From NCBI GenBank assembly GCA_030433415.1, contig JAUIMF010000002.1, positions 62,001-126,000 on the forward strand: a stretch of DNA of 64,000 bases. Direction: 5' to 3'. The notes below the pieces were generated by a model. The model made no database searches, was not told the DNA's origin, and was given only the letters and a program-made list of their open reading frames with translations. The translations under genes and the position numbers were made by a program. Source of the stretch: Gammaproteobacteria bacterium (lineage in GTDB: Bacteria; Pseudomonadota; Gammaproteobacteria; Pseudomonadales; Halieaceae). Numbering within the stretch: the first letter of the stretch is position 1; the number at the start of each line of letters is the position of its first letter. This document shows positions 56,872 to 64,000 of this stretch, in pieces.

Positions 56872-57929
56872 GCCGGCGTTTCTGGAACGAGCTCGTCGAG
56901 CGCCTTGAGCCCTATGTGCCTGGGGAGCAGCCGCAGGTCTCCAATCTGCTCAAGCTCAATACCAATGAGGCGGCGTACGCTCCATCGCCGCGGGTGCTGG
57001 ATGCGCTCGCTTCGGTGGACGGCGATGATTTGCTGCGGTATCCCGACCCCCGGTCGCGGGTGCTCTGCCAATCCATCGCCGCGTACCACGGGCTGCGCGA
57101 GGATCAGGTATTTGTCGGCAACGGATCTGACGAGGTGCTCGCGCACGTTTTTCAGGGGCTGCTCAAGCAGCAGCGTGAACTGTTGTTTCCCGACATCAGT
57201 TACAGTTTTTACCCCGTGTGGGCGCAGTTGTATGGCATTCACTACCGCCAGGTGGCACTGGACGGGGAATTTGCGATCCGTTCTCAGGACTATTCCAGTT
57301 CAGCTGCCGCGGTGATCCTGCCCAATCCCAATGCCCCCACGGGCCGACTGCTGGAGCTGGATGAATTGCGGGAGTTTCTCGCCGCGAAGAATCGTCTTCT
57401 CGTGGTGGATGAGGCCTATATCGATTTTGGTGGCGACACAGCCGTGCCACTGTTGGCGGAGTACGACAATCTTTTGATCGTGCGGACCCTGTCCAAGTCC
57501 CGCTCCCTGGCGGGGCTGCGCGTGGGGTATGCCATGGGTTCGCCCGAACTCATCGAAGCCTTGGTGCGTGTCAAAGACAGCTTTAACTCCTATCCCCTGG
57601 ATGTGGTGGCCCAGCGCGCCGCGGTGGCGTCGTTCGCGGACGATGCCTGGTTCAAGGACTGCTGCCAGCGGGTTATCAACAGCCGTGAAATGCTATGCGC
57701 CGGGTTGGAGAAGCTGGATTTCGAAGTGCTGCCGTCGGGGGCAAATTTTGTTTTCTGTCGCCATCGACGTGTGGCCGGCAAGGCGCTGTTTGACGCATTG
57801 CGTCAGCGCGGCATTATTGTGCGGCGGTGGGACAGGGAACGCATCAACGATTACCTGCGCATCAGTGTAGGTACGGATGCCCAGATGGAGCGACTCCTGC
57901 AGAGTCTCGAGGAAATCCTCGCCAGTTAG
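56868..57929 (+). CDS. hisC: Histidinol-phosphate aminotransferase
   Basis: A 353-residue PLP enzyme converting imidazole-acetol phosphate to histidinol phosphate. LNTNEAAYAPSPRVLDAL starts the fold, LPNPNAPTGRLLELDEL binds PLP phosphate, VVDEAYIDFGG contains the PLP-contacting Asp, and RTLSKSRSLAGLRVGYAMG holds the Schiff-base Lys. It overlaps phoU by 4 bp, so it is the final gene of the phosphate operon, an unexpected place for an amino-acid gene. Another hisC could lie in a his operon elsewhere. Confidence 0.92.
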   Translation: MSRRFWNELVERLEPYVPGEQPQVSNLLKLNTNEAAYAPSPRVLDALASVDGDDLLRYPDPRSRVLCQSIAAYHGLREDQVFVGNGSDEVLAHVFQGLLKQQRELLFPDISYSFYPVWAQLYGIHYRQVALDGEFAIRSQDYSSSAAAVILPNPNAPTGRLLELDELREFLAAKNRLLVVDEAYIDFGGDTAVPLLAEYDNLLIVRTLSKSRSLAGLRVGYAMGSPELIEALVRVKDSFNSYPLDVVAQRAAVASFADDAWFKDCCQRVINSREMLCAGLEKLDFEVLPSGANFVFCRHRRVAGKALFDALRQRGIIVRRWDRERINDYLRISVGTDAQMERLLQSLEEILAS

Positions 57930-59056
57930 ACGCGTTCGAGCAGAACGCTGCCGATGCTGTAACCCGCACCAAAGGAGCAGAGCACCCCGCGCTCTCCCGG
58001 GGCAAAATCATCGTGGTACTTATGGAAGGCGATCACCGAGCCGGCGGAGCTGGTGTTGGCGTACTCATCCAGAATGACCGGCGCTTCGTCGGCCGTGGCG
58101 TCGCGACCGAGTACCCGTTTGGCGATCAGCACATTCATATTGAGATTGGCCTGATGCAGCCACATGCGTTTGAGCTGGTCAGCGGGTATGTCCAGGTCCG
58201 CCAGTTGCTTGGTGATCTGGGAGGCGACCGCCGGGCAGACTTCTTTGAATACCTTGCGTCCCTCCTGCACAAACAGCTTGTCGGGCTGGCCGACACCCTC
58301 TTCATCGCCCCGATTCAGAAAACCGAAGTTGTTGCGGATGTTGTTTGAGAACATGGTCTGCAGGCGGCTGTCGAGAATGCGGAAGTTGCGTTCACCGCTG
58401 GGTTCGGCGCTGAGCACGACGGCGGTGCAGACGTCGCCAAAAATGAAATGCGAATCACGGTCGCGAAAGTTCAGGTGCCCCGTGCAAATCTCGGGATTCA
58501 CCATGAGCACATGGCGTGCGCTACCACTGCGAATCATGTCGCGGCCCTGCTGCACGCCGAAGGTGGCCGAGGAGCAGGCCACGTTCATGTCGAAGGCAAA
58601 GCCGTCGATGCCCAACGCATCCTGGATTTCGACGGCCATGGCGGGGTAGGCGCGCTGCATGTTTGACGCTGCGCACAGTACGGCGTCGATATCACCGGCC
58701 TCGACGCCGGCATTGCTCATGGCCTCGCGGGCGGCGACGATGGCCATCTCGCACATGACTGACGGCTCGTCATTGCGTCGCTCGGGAATCCGCGGAGCCA
58801 TGCGCTGCGGGTCCAGCAGGCCGTCCTTGTTCACCACGTAGCGCGCCTTGATGCCTGAGGCTTTCTGGATGAATTCCGCCGACGAAGGTTGCAGCGCGGG
58901 CATGTCACCGGCGGCGATGGCGTCGGCGTGCTCTGCGTTGTGCAGTTCCACGAAGTCGTTGAAGCTGGCAACGAGTTCCTCGTTGCTGATGGAGTAGGGC
59001 GGGGTGTACAGACCGGTCCCGGTCAAATAAACGTCTTGCATGGCGTCGGCGGGCAT
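57926..59056 (-). CDS. Beta-ketoacyl-ACP synthase III, PA3286-like
   Basis: A 376-residue KAS III-like condensing enzyme. The catalytic triad is Cys161 in NVACSSATFG, His301 in WLHQANLNMN and Asn334 in DEYANTSSAGSV. It is longer than E. coli FabH (317), because of an N-terminal insert near residues 35-75 (FVELHNAEHADAIAAGDMPALQPSSAEFIQKASGI). This form resembles Pseudomonas PA3286, which uses longer acyl-CoA primers and shunts degradation products into synthesis. It converges with hisC, overlapping by 4 bp. ATG at 59056 follows AAAAGG closely. Confidence 0.88.
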   Translation of the reverse strand: MPADAMQDVYLTGTGLYTPPYSISNEELVASFNDFVELHNAEHADAIAAGDMPALQPSSAEFIQKASGIKARYVVNKDGLLDPQRMAPRIPERRNDEPSVMCEMAIVAAREAMSNAGVEAGDIDAVLCAASNMQRAYPAMAVEIQDALGIDGFAFDMNVACSSATFGVQQGRDMIRSGSARHVLMVNPEICTGHLNFRDRDSHFIFGDVCTAVVLSAEPSGERNFRILDSRLQTMFSNNIRNNFGFLNRGDEEGVGQPDKLFVQEGRKVFKEVCPAVASQITKQLADLDIPADQLKRMWLHQANLNMNVLIAKRVLGRDATADEAPVILDEYANTSSAGSVIAFHKYHDDFAPGERGVLCSFGAGYSIGSVLLERV

Positions 59057-59093
59057 GGGCCTTTTCTCTTGTTCAAAAGGGTCTTATACGAAT

Positions 59094-59126
59094 GGGGCCG
59101 CGATGGAATCGATCCGACGCGGCCCC
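59094..59126 (-). terminator. GC-rich hairpin after gltA
   Basis: GGGGCCGCG (59094-59102) and CGCGGCCCC (59118-59126) form a perfect 9-bp stem around a 15-nt loop, 44 bp after the gltA stop on the minus strand. There is no clear U-run after it, so it may be a terminator aided by Rho or a stabilising 3' structure; it also lies in the leader of the next gene. Confidence 0.5.
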
Positions 59127-59169
59127 GCTCAAGTTCTTGTCATGCCGGAGCTCCGCCCCGGCGCGATGA

Positions 59170-60462
59170 TCAGGAACGGTCCTCCAGGGGCACAAAGTCC
59201 CGCTGGGCGTGACCCGTGTACAGCTGGCGGGGCCGGCCGATGCGGTAGCTGCCTGAAATCATTTCGTTCCAGTGAGCGATCCAGCCCACGGTGCGGCCCA
59301 CGGCAAAAATCACCGTGAACATGCTCGTGGGAATACCGATCGCCTTGAGGATGATGCCAGAGTAGAAGTCGACGTTGGGATAGAGTTTTTTCTCGATGAA
59401 ATACTCGTCTTCCAGGGCGATTTCTTCCAGGCGTTTGGCGATGGCCAGCAACGGATCGTCTTCGAGGCCCAGCTCCGCCAATACTTCGTCGGCGGACTCC
59501 TTCATGACTTTTGCTCGCGGGTCGAAGTTCTTGTAGACCCGGTGACCGAAGCCCATCAGGCGGAAGGGATCATTCTTGTCCTTGGCTCGGGCTACGTACT
59601 CGTCGATGCGTGAAACGTCGCCGATTTCCTCCAGCATGTTCAGCACCGCTTCGTTGGCGCCGCCATGTGATGGTCCCCACAGCGCCGCAATACCCGAGGC
59701 GATACAGGCGAAGGGGTTGGCGCCGGAGGAGCCGGCCAGACGCACCGTCGAGGTAGAGGCATTCTGCTCGTGGTCAGCGTGCAGCAGGAAGATTCGATCC
59801 ATGGCCTTGGCAAGCACTGGCGAGATTTTGCTCTCTTCACAGGGGTTGCCAAACATCATGTGCAGGAAATTCTCGGAGTAGTCCAGGGTGTTGTCCGGAT
59901 ACATGAACGGCTGACCGATAGAGAACTTGTAGCTCATGGCGGCCAGCGTGGGCATCTTGGCAATCAGGCGGAACGCAGCGACCTGGCGGTGGTGCTCATC
60001 AGCGATATCGAGGGAGTCGTGGTAGAACGCAGACAATGCACCGACCACGCCACACATGATGGCCATGGGGTGGGCGTCGCGGCGGAAGCCGTTGAAGAAG
60101 GTGCGTATCTGTTCATGCACCATCGTGTGGTTGTGCACGATGCTGACAAAGCGCTCTTTCTGCTCGGCATTGGGAAGCTCGCCGTAGAGCAGCAGGTAGC
60201 AGGTTTCGAGGTAATCCGATTCTGCCGCCAACTGGTCAATGGGGTAGCCCCGGTGTAGGAGCACGCCCTTGCCACCGTCGATGTAGGTAATCTCGGACTC
60301 ACAGGCAGCCGTCGATACGAATCCGGGGTCGTAGGTAAACATTCCCCGGGATGTGAGACCGCCCACATCGACAACGTCGGGGCCGATGGTGCCGGAGTAC
60401 ACAGGCAACTCAATGGAGCCCTCTACGCCATCAATGGTGAGGGTTGCTTTCTTTTCACTCAT
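59170..60462 (-). CDS. gltA: Citrate synthase
   Basis: A 430-residue hexameric-type (II) citrate synthase of Gram-negative bacteria, condensing acetyl-CoA and oxaloacetate. Landmarks are [59 protein letters not shown] with catalytic His residues, and [22 protein letters not shown] with substrate Arg/His. [12 protein letters not shown] carries the catalytic Asp. ATG at 60462 with a strong promoter upstream at 60496-60523. It is divergent from sdhCDAB. Confidence 0.96.
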   Translation of the reverse strand: MSEKKATLTIDGVEGSIELPVYSGTIGPDVVDVGGLTSRGMFTYDPGFVSTAACESEITYIDGGKGVLLHRGYPIDQLAAESDYLETCYLLLYGELPNAEQKERFVSIVHNHTMVHEQIRTFFNGFRRDAHPMAIMCGVVGALSAFYHDSLDIADEHHRQVAAFRLIAKMPTLAAMSYKFSIGQPFMYPDNTLDYSENFLHMMFGNPCEESKISPVLAKAMDRIFLLHADHEQNASTSTVRLAGSSGANPFACIASGIAALWGPSHGGANEAVLNMLEEIGDVSRIDEYVARAKDKNDPFRLMGFGHRVYKNFDPRAKVMKESADEVLAELGLEDDPLLAIAKRLEEIALEDEYFIEKKLYPNVDFYSGIILKAIGIPTSMFTVIFAVGRTVGWIAHWNEMISGSYRIGRPRQLYTGHAQRDFVPLEDRS

Positions 60463-60495
60463 GGGATTTCCCGCTCGTTCTCAGTGGGGTGGCCA

Positions 60496-60523
60496 ACTAT
60501 AGAGAGTGCCGGATGTTTGTCAA
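60496..60523 (-). promoter_or_regulatory. gltA: Strong sigma-70 promoter of gltA
   Basis: On the minus strand a perfect TTGACA (60523 to 60518) and TATAGT (60501 to 60496) are 16 bp apart. A start near 60489 would give a leader of about 27 nt before the gltA ATG. Confidence 0.7.
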
Positions 60524-60574
60524 TTCAGCACGCTCGCGAAGCCAACAGTGTCGCACTTTTACGCACCTGTCTCT

Positions 60575-60588
60575 TTGACCATCGTCAA
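60575..60588 (+). promoter_or_regulatory. FNR/FixK-family-like site at the sdh promoter
   Basis: TTGAC-CATC-GTCAA is a perfect inverted repeat of the CRP/FNR-superfamily type (TTGAY-N4-RTCAA). It directly abuts the -35 of the sdh promoter, and its centre is at about -42.5 from the inferred start, near the class II position. It is at about -92.5 from the gltA start. Confidence 0.5.
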
Positions 60589-60620
60589 TTGTAAAGCGCG
60601 GTGCGAGTATCTATACTCGC
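60589..60620 (+). promoter_or_regulatory. sdhCDAB promoter with palindrome over the -10
   Basis: TTGTAA (60589-60594) and TATACT (60612-60617) are 17 bp apart. The -10 hexamer lies in a perfect 8-bp inverted repeat, GCGAGTAT (60603-60610) and ATACTCGC (60613-60620), with a CT centre. A T-run (TTTTTT) follows at about 60625, so the palindrome could also read as a short terminator. Leader before sdhC is about 130 nt. Confidence 0.55.
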
Positions 60621-60752
60621 GCTGATTTTTTCGGGGTGGCCCTTTCACAGGGGGGCGGTACAGCGGAGACCTGGTCTCGCGCTGGTGCCATGTTGTGACA
60701 GCGCCCAGCGCAGGCGCCCCGGAGTTCTTTACTCGCCAGGAGCTGTCATTTC

Positions 60753-61127
60753 GTGAAAGACAATCGTCCGGTCAACCTAGATATTGGCACCATCAAGCTG
60801 CCGATTACTGCCTACGCATCGATCACTCACCGTGTCTCGGGCGTCATCATGGTGGTGTCGGCTTTTCTGCTTCTTTACGCGCTGGACATGAGCCTGGCCG
60901 GCCCTGAGGGCTTCGCGACCCTGGCTGAGTGCCTCGCCAACCCCATCGTCAAGTTTGTGCAGTGGGGCATCATGGTGGCCCTGATCTACCACAGCCTCGC
61001 GGGCATCAAGCACCTGATCATGGACTTTGGCATTGGTGAATCCATGGAAGGTGGCGTGCTCGGTGCCCGTCTGGTCATTGTCCTGAGCGTTGTCGGGGCT
61101 GTTCTTGCAGGAGTTGTCGTATGGTAA
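60753..61127 (+). CDS. sdhC: Succinate dehydrogenase cytochrome b556 subunit SdhC
   Basis: A 124-residue membrane anchor with three helices. The N-terminal signature RPVNLDIGTIKLPITAYASITHRVSGVIMVV holds the ubiquinone-site residues (ITHRVSG). IYHSLAGIKHLIMDFG carries the haem b His ligand. It docks SdhAB to the membrane with SdhD. GTG start at 60753 with CAGGAG about 12 nt upstream; overlaps sdhD by 7 bp. Confidence 0.94.
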   Translation: MKDNRPVNLDIGTIKLPITAYASITHRVSGVIMVVSAFLLLYALDMSLAGPEGFATLAECLANPIVKFVQWGIMVALIYHSLAGIKHLIMDFGIGESMEGGVLGARLVIVLSVVGAVLAGVVVW

Positions 61128-61480
61128 CCGCGGTTACGAGTCTTTCCCGTTCCGGCCTTTCTGATTGGTTGGTGCAGCGTGTCACTGCCGTTATCCTTCT
61201 GGCGTTTTTCGGGTTCATCGGCTTCAAACTTGCCGGTGGCGTGAGCTACGCCGAATGGTCGGCACTGTTCGCGCAGAGCTGGATGAAAGTGTTTGCCCTG
61301 CTTGCGGCCCTATCCCTGGCCGCCCACGCCTGGATCGGCATGTGGGGAGTGTTCACGGACTACCTGACGGAACGCCTCATGGGAGGCAAGGGCAATGTGC
61401 TGCGCATCGGCCTGCAGCTGCTGACCTCGCTGTCGCTGGTGATCTACGTGATCTGGGCGGTGCAAATCATCTGGCGCTAA
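61121..61480 (+). CDS. sdhD: Succinate dehydrogenase membrane anchor SdhD
   Basis: A 119-residue three-helix membrane protein. The first helix follows GLSDWLVQRVTAVILLAFFGFIG. LSLAAHAWIGMWGVFTDYL carries a conserved His and the quinone-site Tyr/Asp region. It completes the haem b and ubiquinone site with SdhC. A 99-bp gap without visible gene separates it from sdhA. Confidence 0.93.
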   Translation: MVTAVTSLSRSGLSDWLVQRVTAVILLAFFGFIGFKLAGGVSYAEWSALFAQSWMKVFALLAALSLAAHAWIGMWGVFTDYLTERLMGGKGNVLRIGLQLLTSLSLVIYVIWAVQIIWR

Positions 61481-61579
61481 ATCGCCACGGGGCCGATATT
61501 GCGTTGGTCGTGACAGGAAACAGGCGGATGTGCGTGCACACCGCGATCAAAGAGAATTTCAGGGGAGTGTAGACAGGTC

Positions 61580-63343
61580 ATGCGGACCATTTCCTTCGAC
61601 GGTGTAATCGTAGGTGGCGGCGGTGCTGGTATGCGCGCCTCGCTCCAGCTGGCCCAGTCCGGCTACAAGACGGCAGTTATCTCCAAGGTGTTCCCGACGC
61701 GGTCCCACACCGTTTCTGCCCAGGGTGGTATCACCTGCGCTATCGCCAGTGCAGACCCCAACGATGACTGGCGTTGGCATATGTACGACACCGTTAAGGG
61801 CTCTGACTACATCGGAGACCAGGACGCCATTGAGTACATGACTTCTGTGGGTCCCGAGGCGATCTTTGAGCTCGAGCACATGGGCCTGCCGTTCTCGCGT
61901 ACGGAAGAAGGGCGAATCTACCAGCGTCCCTTTGGTGGTCAGTCCAAGAACTTCGGTGAAGGTGGCCAGGCTGCGCGCACCTGCGCGGCGGCGGACCGTA
62001 CCGGCCACGCCCTGCTGCACACGCTCTACCAGAACAACGTCAAGAACAACACGGTGTTCCTTAATGAGTGGTTCGCTATCGATCTGGTGAAAAACCAGGA
62101 TGGCGCGGTCGTCGGGGTGATCGCCATCAGCATGGAAAGTGGCGAAGTTGTGTTCGTGAAGTCCAAGGCCACGGTGTTTGCAACGGGTGGCGCGGGCCGC
62201 ATCTATGCATCGACCACCAACGCGCACATCAATACGGGCGACGGCATCGGCATGGCCCTGCGTGCGGGCTTCCCCATGCAGGACATGGAAATGTGGCAGT
62301 TCCATCCCACGGGTATTCACGGCGCGGGCACCCTGGTGACCGAGGGCTGCCGCGGCGAGGGTGGCTACCTGATCAACAAGGACGGCGAGCGCTTTATGGA
62401 GCGTTACGCGCCGAACGCCAAGGACCTGGCGGGCCGTGATGTTGTGGCGCGCTCGATGGTGCTTGAGATTCTCGAAGGCCGCGGCTGTGGCCCCGAAGGC
62501 GACCACGTCTACCTGAAGCTCGACCATCTTGGCCAGGAGGTTCTCGAAAGCCGCCTGCCGGGTATTCTCGAACTGTCGCGGACCTTTGCCCACGCGGACC
62601 CCGTCAAGGAGCCGATTCCCGTGGTACCGACCTGTCACTACATGATGGGCGGAATTCCCACCAATATTCACGGTCAGGCCCTGTCTGTTGATGCCGAGGG
62701 CAACGACCAGGTCATCCCCGGTCTGTTCGCCTGTGGTGAGGCGGCCTGTGTGTCGGTGCATGGCGCCAACCGCCTCGGCGGCAACTCGCTGCTGGATCTG
62801 GTGGTGTTTGGCCGCGCTACGGGCCTGTTCCTCGAAGAATCCATGCGCTCCGGTATCGAAGTGCGCGATCCCAGCCCGGATGATGTGGACGAGGCCGCTG
62901 CACGCCTCAATCGTCTGGAAGAAGCGCCGGTGCAGGAAGGCGTCGCGGACCTGCGTAAAGAGCTGCAGAACATCATGCAGAACCACTTCGGTGTGTTCCG
63001 CAAGGGCGACTTCATGCGCGATGGCATCGAACTGCTCAAGGCCCTGCGCCCGCGCATCGAGGCGGTGGGCGTCGAGGACAAGACCCGGGCCTTCAACACC
63101 GCGCGCATCGAGGCGCTGGAGCTGCAGAACCTGTTTGAGGTGGCTGAAGCGACGGCGATCTCCGCCGAAGTACGCACCGAAAGTCGGGGCGCCCATGCCC
63201 GCGACGATTATCAGGAGCGTGATGACGAGAATTGGCTCTGCCATTCGCTCTACTTCCCGCAGGAGCAGCGGGTGGGCAAGCGTGACGTGAACTTCACGCC
63301 CAAGACCATGGATACCTTCCAGCCCAAAATCAGGACGTATTGA
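61580..63343 (+). CDS. sdhA: Succinate dehydrogenase flavoprotein SdhA
   Basis: A 587-residue flavoprotein oxidising succinate to fumarate. The FAD-binding [10 protein letters not shown] is near residue 12, covalent-FAD His is in [13 protein letters not shown], and catalytic residues lie in [29 protein letters not shown] and GTHYMMGG-like [36 protein letters not shown] is also typical. Length is normal. ATG at 61580; sdhB starts 32 bp downstream. Confidence 0.96.
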   Translation: MRTISFDGVIVGGGGAGMRASLQLAQSGYKTAVISKVFPTRSHTVSAQGGITCAIASADPNDDWRWHMYDTVKGSDYIGDQDAIEYMTSVGPEAIFELEHMGLPFSRTEEGRIYQRPFGGQSKNFGEGGQAARTCAAADRTGHALLHTLYQNNVKNNTVFLNEWFAIDLVKNQDGAVVGVIAISMESGEVVFVKSKATVFATGGAGRIYASTTNAHINTGDGIGMALRAGFPMQDMEMWQFHPTGIHGAGTLVTEGCRGEGGYLINKDGERFMERYAPNAKDLAGRDVVARSMVLEILEGRGCGPEGDHVYLKLDHLGQEVLESRLPGILELSRTFAHADPVKEPIPVVPTCHYMMGGIPTNIHGQALSVDAEGNDQVIPGLFACGEAACVSVHGANRLGGNSLLDLVVFGRATGLFLEESMRSGIEVRDPSPDDVDEAAARLNRLEEAPVQEGVADLRKELQNIMQNHFGVFRKGDFMRDGIELLKALRPRIEAVGVEDKTRAFNTARIEALELQNLFEVAEATAISAEVRTESRGAHARDDYQERDDENWLCHSLYFPQEQRVGKRDVNFTPKTMDTFQPKIRTY

Positions 63344-63375
63344 TCCCCGCGGGATCAGAGACAGGGAGTCAACAC

Positions 63376-64000
63376 ATGTTGCAGGTGAGCATCTACCGTT
63401 ACAACCCGGAGCAGGACGCAGAGCCGTCCATGCAGGATTTCCAGGTTGATACGGGTGGCAAGGACCTCATGGTCCTGGACGTACTGGAACTCATCAAGGG
63501 CCAGCAGGACACGACGGTCACCTATCGCCGCTCCTGTCGTGAAGGGGTGTGTGGTTCTGATGGCGTGAACATCAATGGCAAGAACGGCCTCGCCTGCATT
63601 ACGCCCTTGTCTGAGTGTGTGAAGGGCAACAAGCTGGTGATCCGGCCTCTGCCGGGGCTGCCTGTGATTCGCGATCTGGTGGTGGACATGAGCCTGTTCT
63701 ACGCCCAGTATGAGAAAGTGCAGCCGTATCTGCAGAATGACACGCCGGCCCCCGCTATCGAGCGCTACCAGTCTCCGGAGGACCGCGAGAAGCTGGATGG
63801 ACTGTACGAGTGTATTCTGTGTGCCTGCTGTTCCACGAGCTGTCCGTCCTTCTGGTGGAACCCGGATCGCTTTATCGGCCCCGCGGGTCTGCTCCAGTCC
63901 TATCGTTTTCTTGCTGACAGCCGCGATACGGCCACTGAAGAGCGCCTGGCACGCCTGGATGATCCCTTCAGCGTATTCCGGTGCCACGGTATCCAGAATT
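63376..64000 (+). CDS. sdhB: Succinate dehydrogenase iron-sulfur subunit SdhB (partial)
   Basis: The frame starts at ATG 63376 after CAGGGAG and runs off the window after about 208 residues. The [2Fe-2S] ligands appear in SCREGVCGSDGVNINGKNGLAC, the [4Fe-4S] cluster in CILCACCSTSCPSFWWN, and the start of the [3Fe-4S] motif in CHGIQN at the edge. It carries electrons from SdhA to the quinone site. The C-terminal end (about 30 residues) lies beyond the window. Confidence 0.96.
   Translation, partial: MLQVSIYRYNPEQDAEPSMQDFQVDTGGKDLMVLDVLELIKGQQDTTVTYRRSCREGVCGSDGVNINGKNGLACITPLSECVKGNKLVIRPLPGLPVIRDLVVDMSLFYAQYEKVQPYLQNDTPAPAIERYQSPEDREKLDGLYECILCACCSTSCPSFWWNPDRFIGPAGLLQSYRFLADSRDTATEERLARLDDPFSVFRCHGIQN

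Noticed and set aside
61559-63244. Minus-strand open frame of 561 codons
   Set aside because: It is fully antisense to sdhA, an unmistakable gene; the translation is His/Arg/Gly-rich without domains.

Overview
The window is about 64 kb of high-GC, densely packed gammaproteobacterial chromosome. Gene families and order (divergent gltA / sdhCDAB, ccmABCDEFGHI, smc-zipA-ligA, phoBR-pstSCAB-phoU, a Vibrio-type TtpC-TonB2 cluster, a hybrid PA3286-like KAS III) fit a marine aerobic heterotroph. By inference from family resemblance only, the Halieaceae/OM60-NOR5 neighbourhood of the Cellvibrionales is the best guess. I see no rRNA, tRNA, CRISPR array, IS element, prophage or canonical defence locus.

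Layout. 1-9.5 kb: end of an alpha/beta hydrolase, tandem Usp, polyphosphate kinase, a DUF808 membrane protein, a HerA-like ATPase, a wax-ester/triacylglycerol synthase with a histone-H1-like tail, a secreted M20 peptidase and a haem-binding DUF3365 protein. 9.5-18.2 kb is the most accessory part: a secreted GRPPF-repeat protein beside an AT-rich spacer, a retropepsin-like protease, a WYL regulator resembling CapW/BrxR but with no defence genes nearby, a MASE1-GGDEF diguanylate cyclase, a low-complexity lipoprotein, a periplasmic peroxiredoxin, a MATE pump, a lipid acyltransferase, a 15-bp minisatellite and an MDR oxidoreductase. 18.2-23.3 kb: a six-gene TonB2-type energy-transduction operon. 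23.5-33.5 kb: Na/phosphate symporter, NnrU, HAD phosphatase, OxyR, a voltage-gated-type channel, TesA, YbbA-YbbP, TetR and malate dehydrogenase. 33.7-41.5 kb: ttcA and a complete System I cytochrome c maturation operon. 41.6-48.8 kb: smc-zipA-ligA and a small transglycosylase-like lipoprotein. 48.8-57.9 kb: phoBR-pstSCAB-phoU-hisC as one tightly overlapping unit. 57.9-64 kb: KAS III, gltA and sdhCDAB (sdhB runs off the end).

Two themes recur. Phosphate: polyphosphate kinase, a Na/Pi symporter and the whole Pho/Pst system, with 11-bp-phased PHO-box repeats upstream of both the symporter and phoB. Redox/respiration: the ccm operon, the TCA genes, OxyR and peroxiredoxin. The most striking regulatory signal is at 23356-23397, where a perfect FNR/Anr-type site (TTGAT-N4-ATCAA) lies exactly 22 nt upstream of a good -10 element, the class II geometry, reading into the TonB2 operon. 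A related TTGAC-N4-GTCAA site abuts the sdh promoter. The 211-bp spacer at 23295-23505 therefore carries both an oxygen-type and a phosphate-type signal. All family assignments come from reading motifs by eye; no database search was run.
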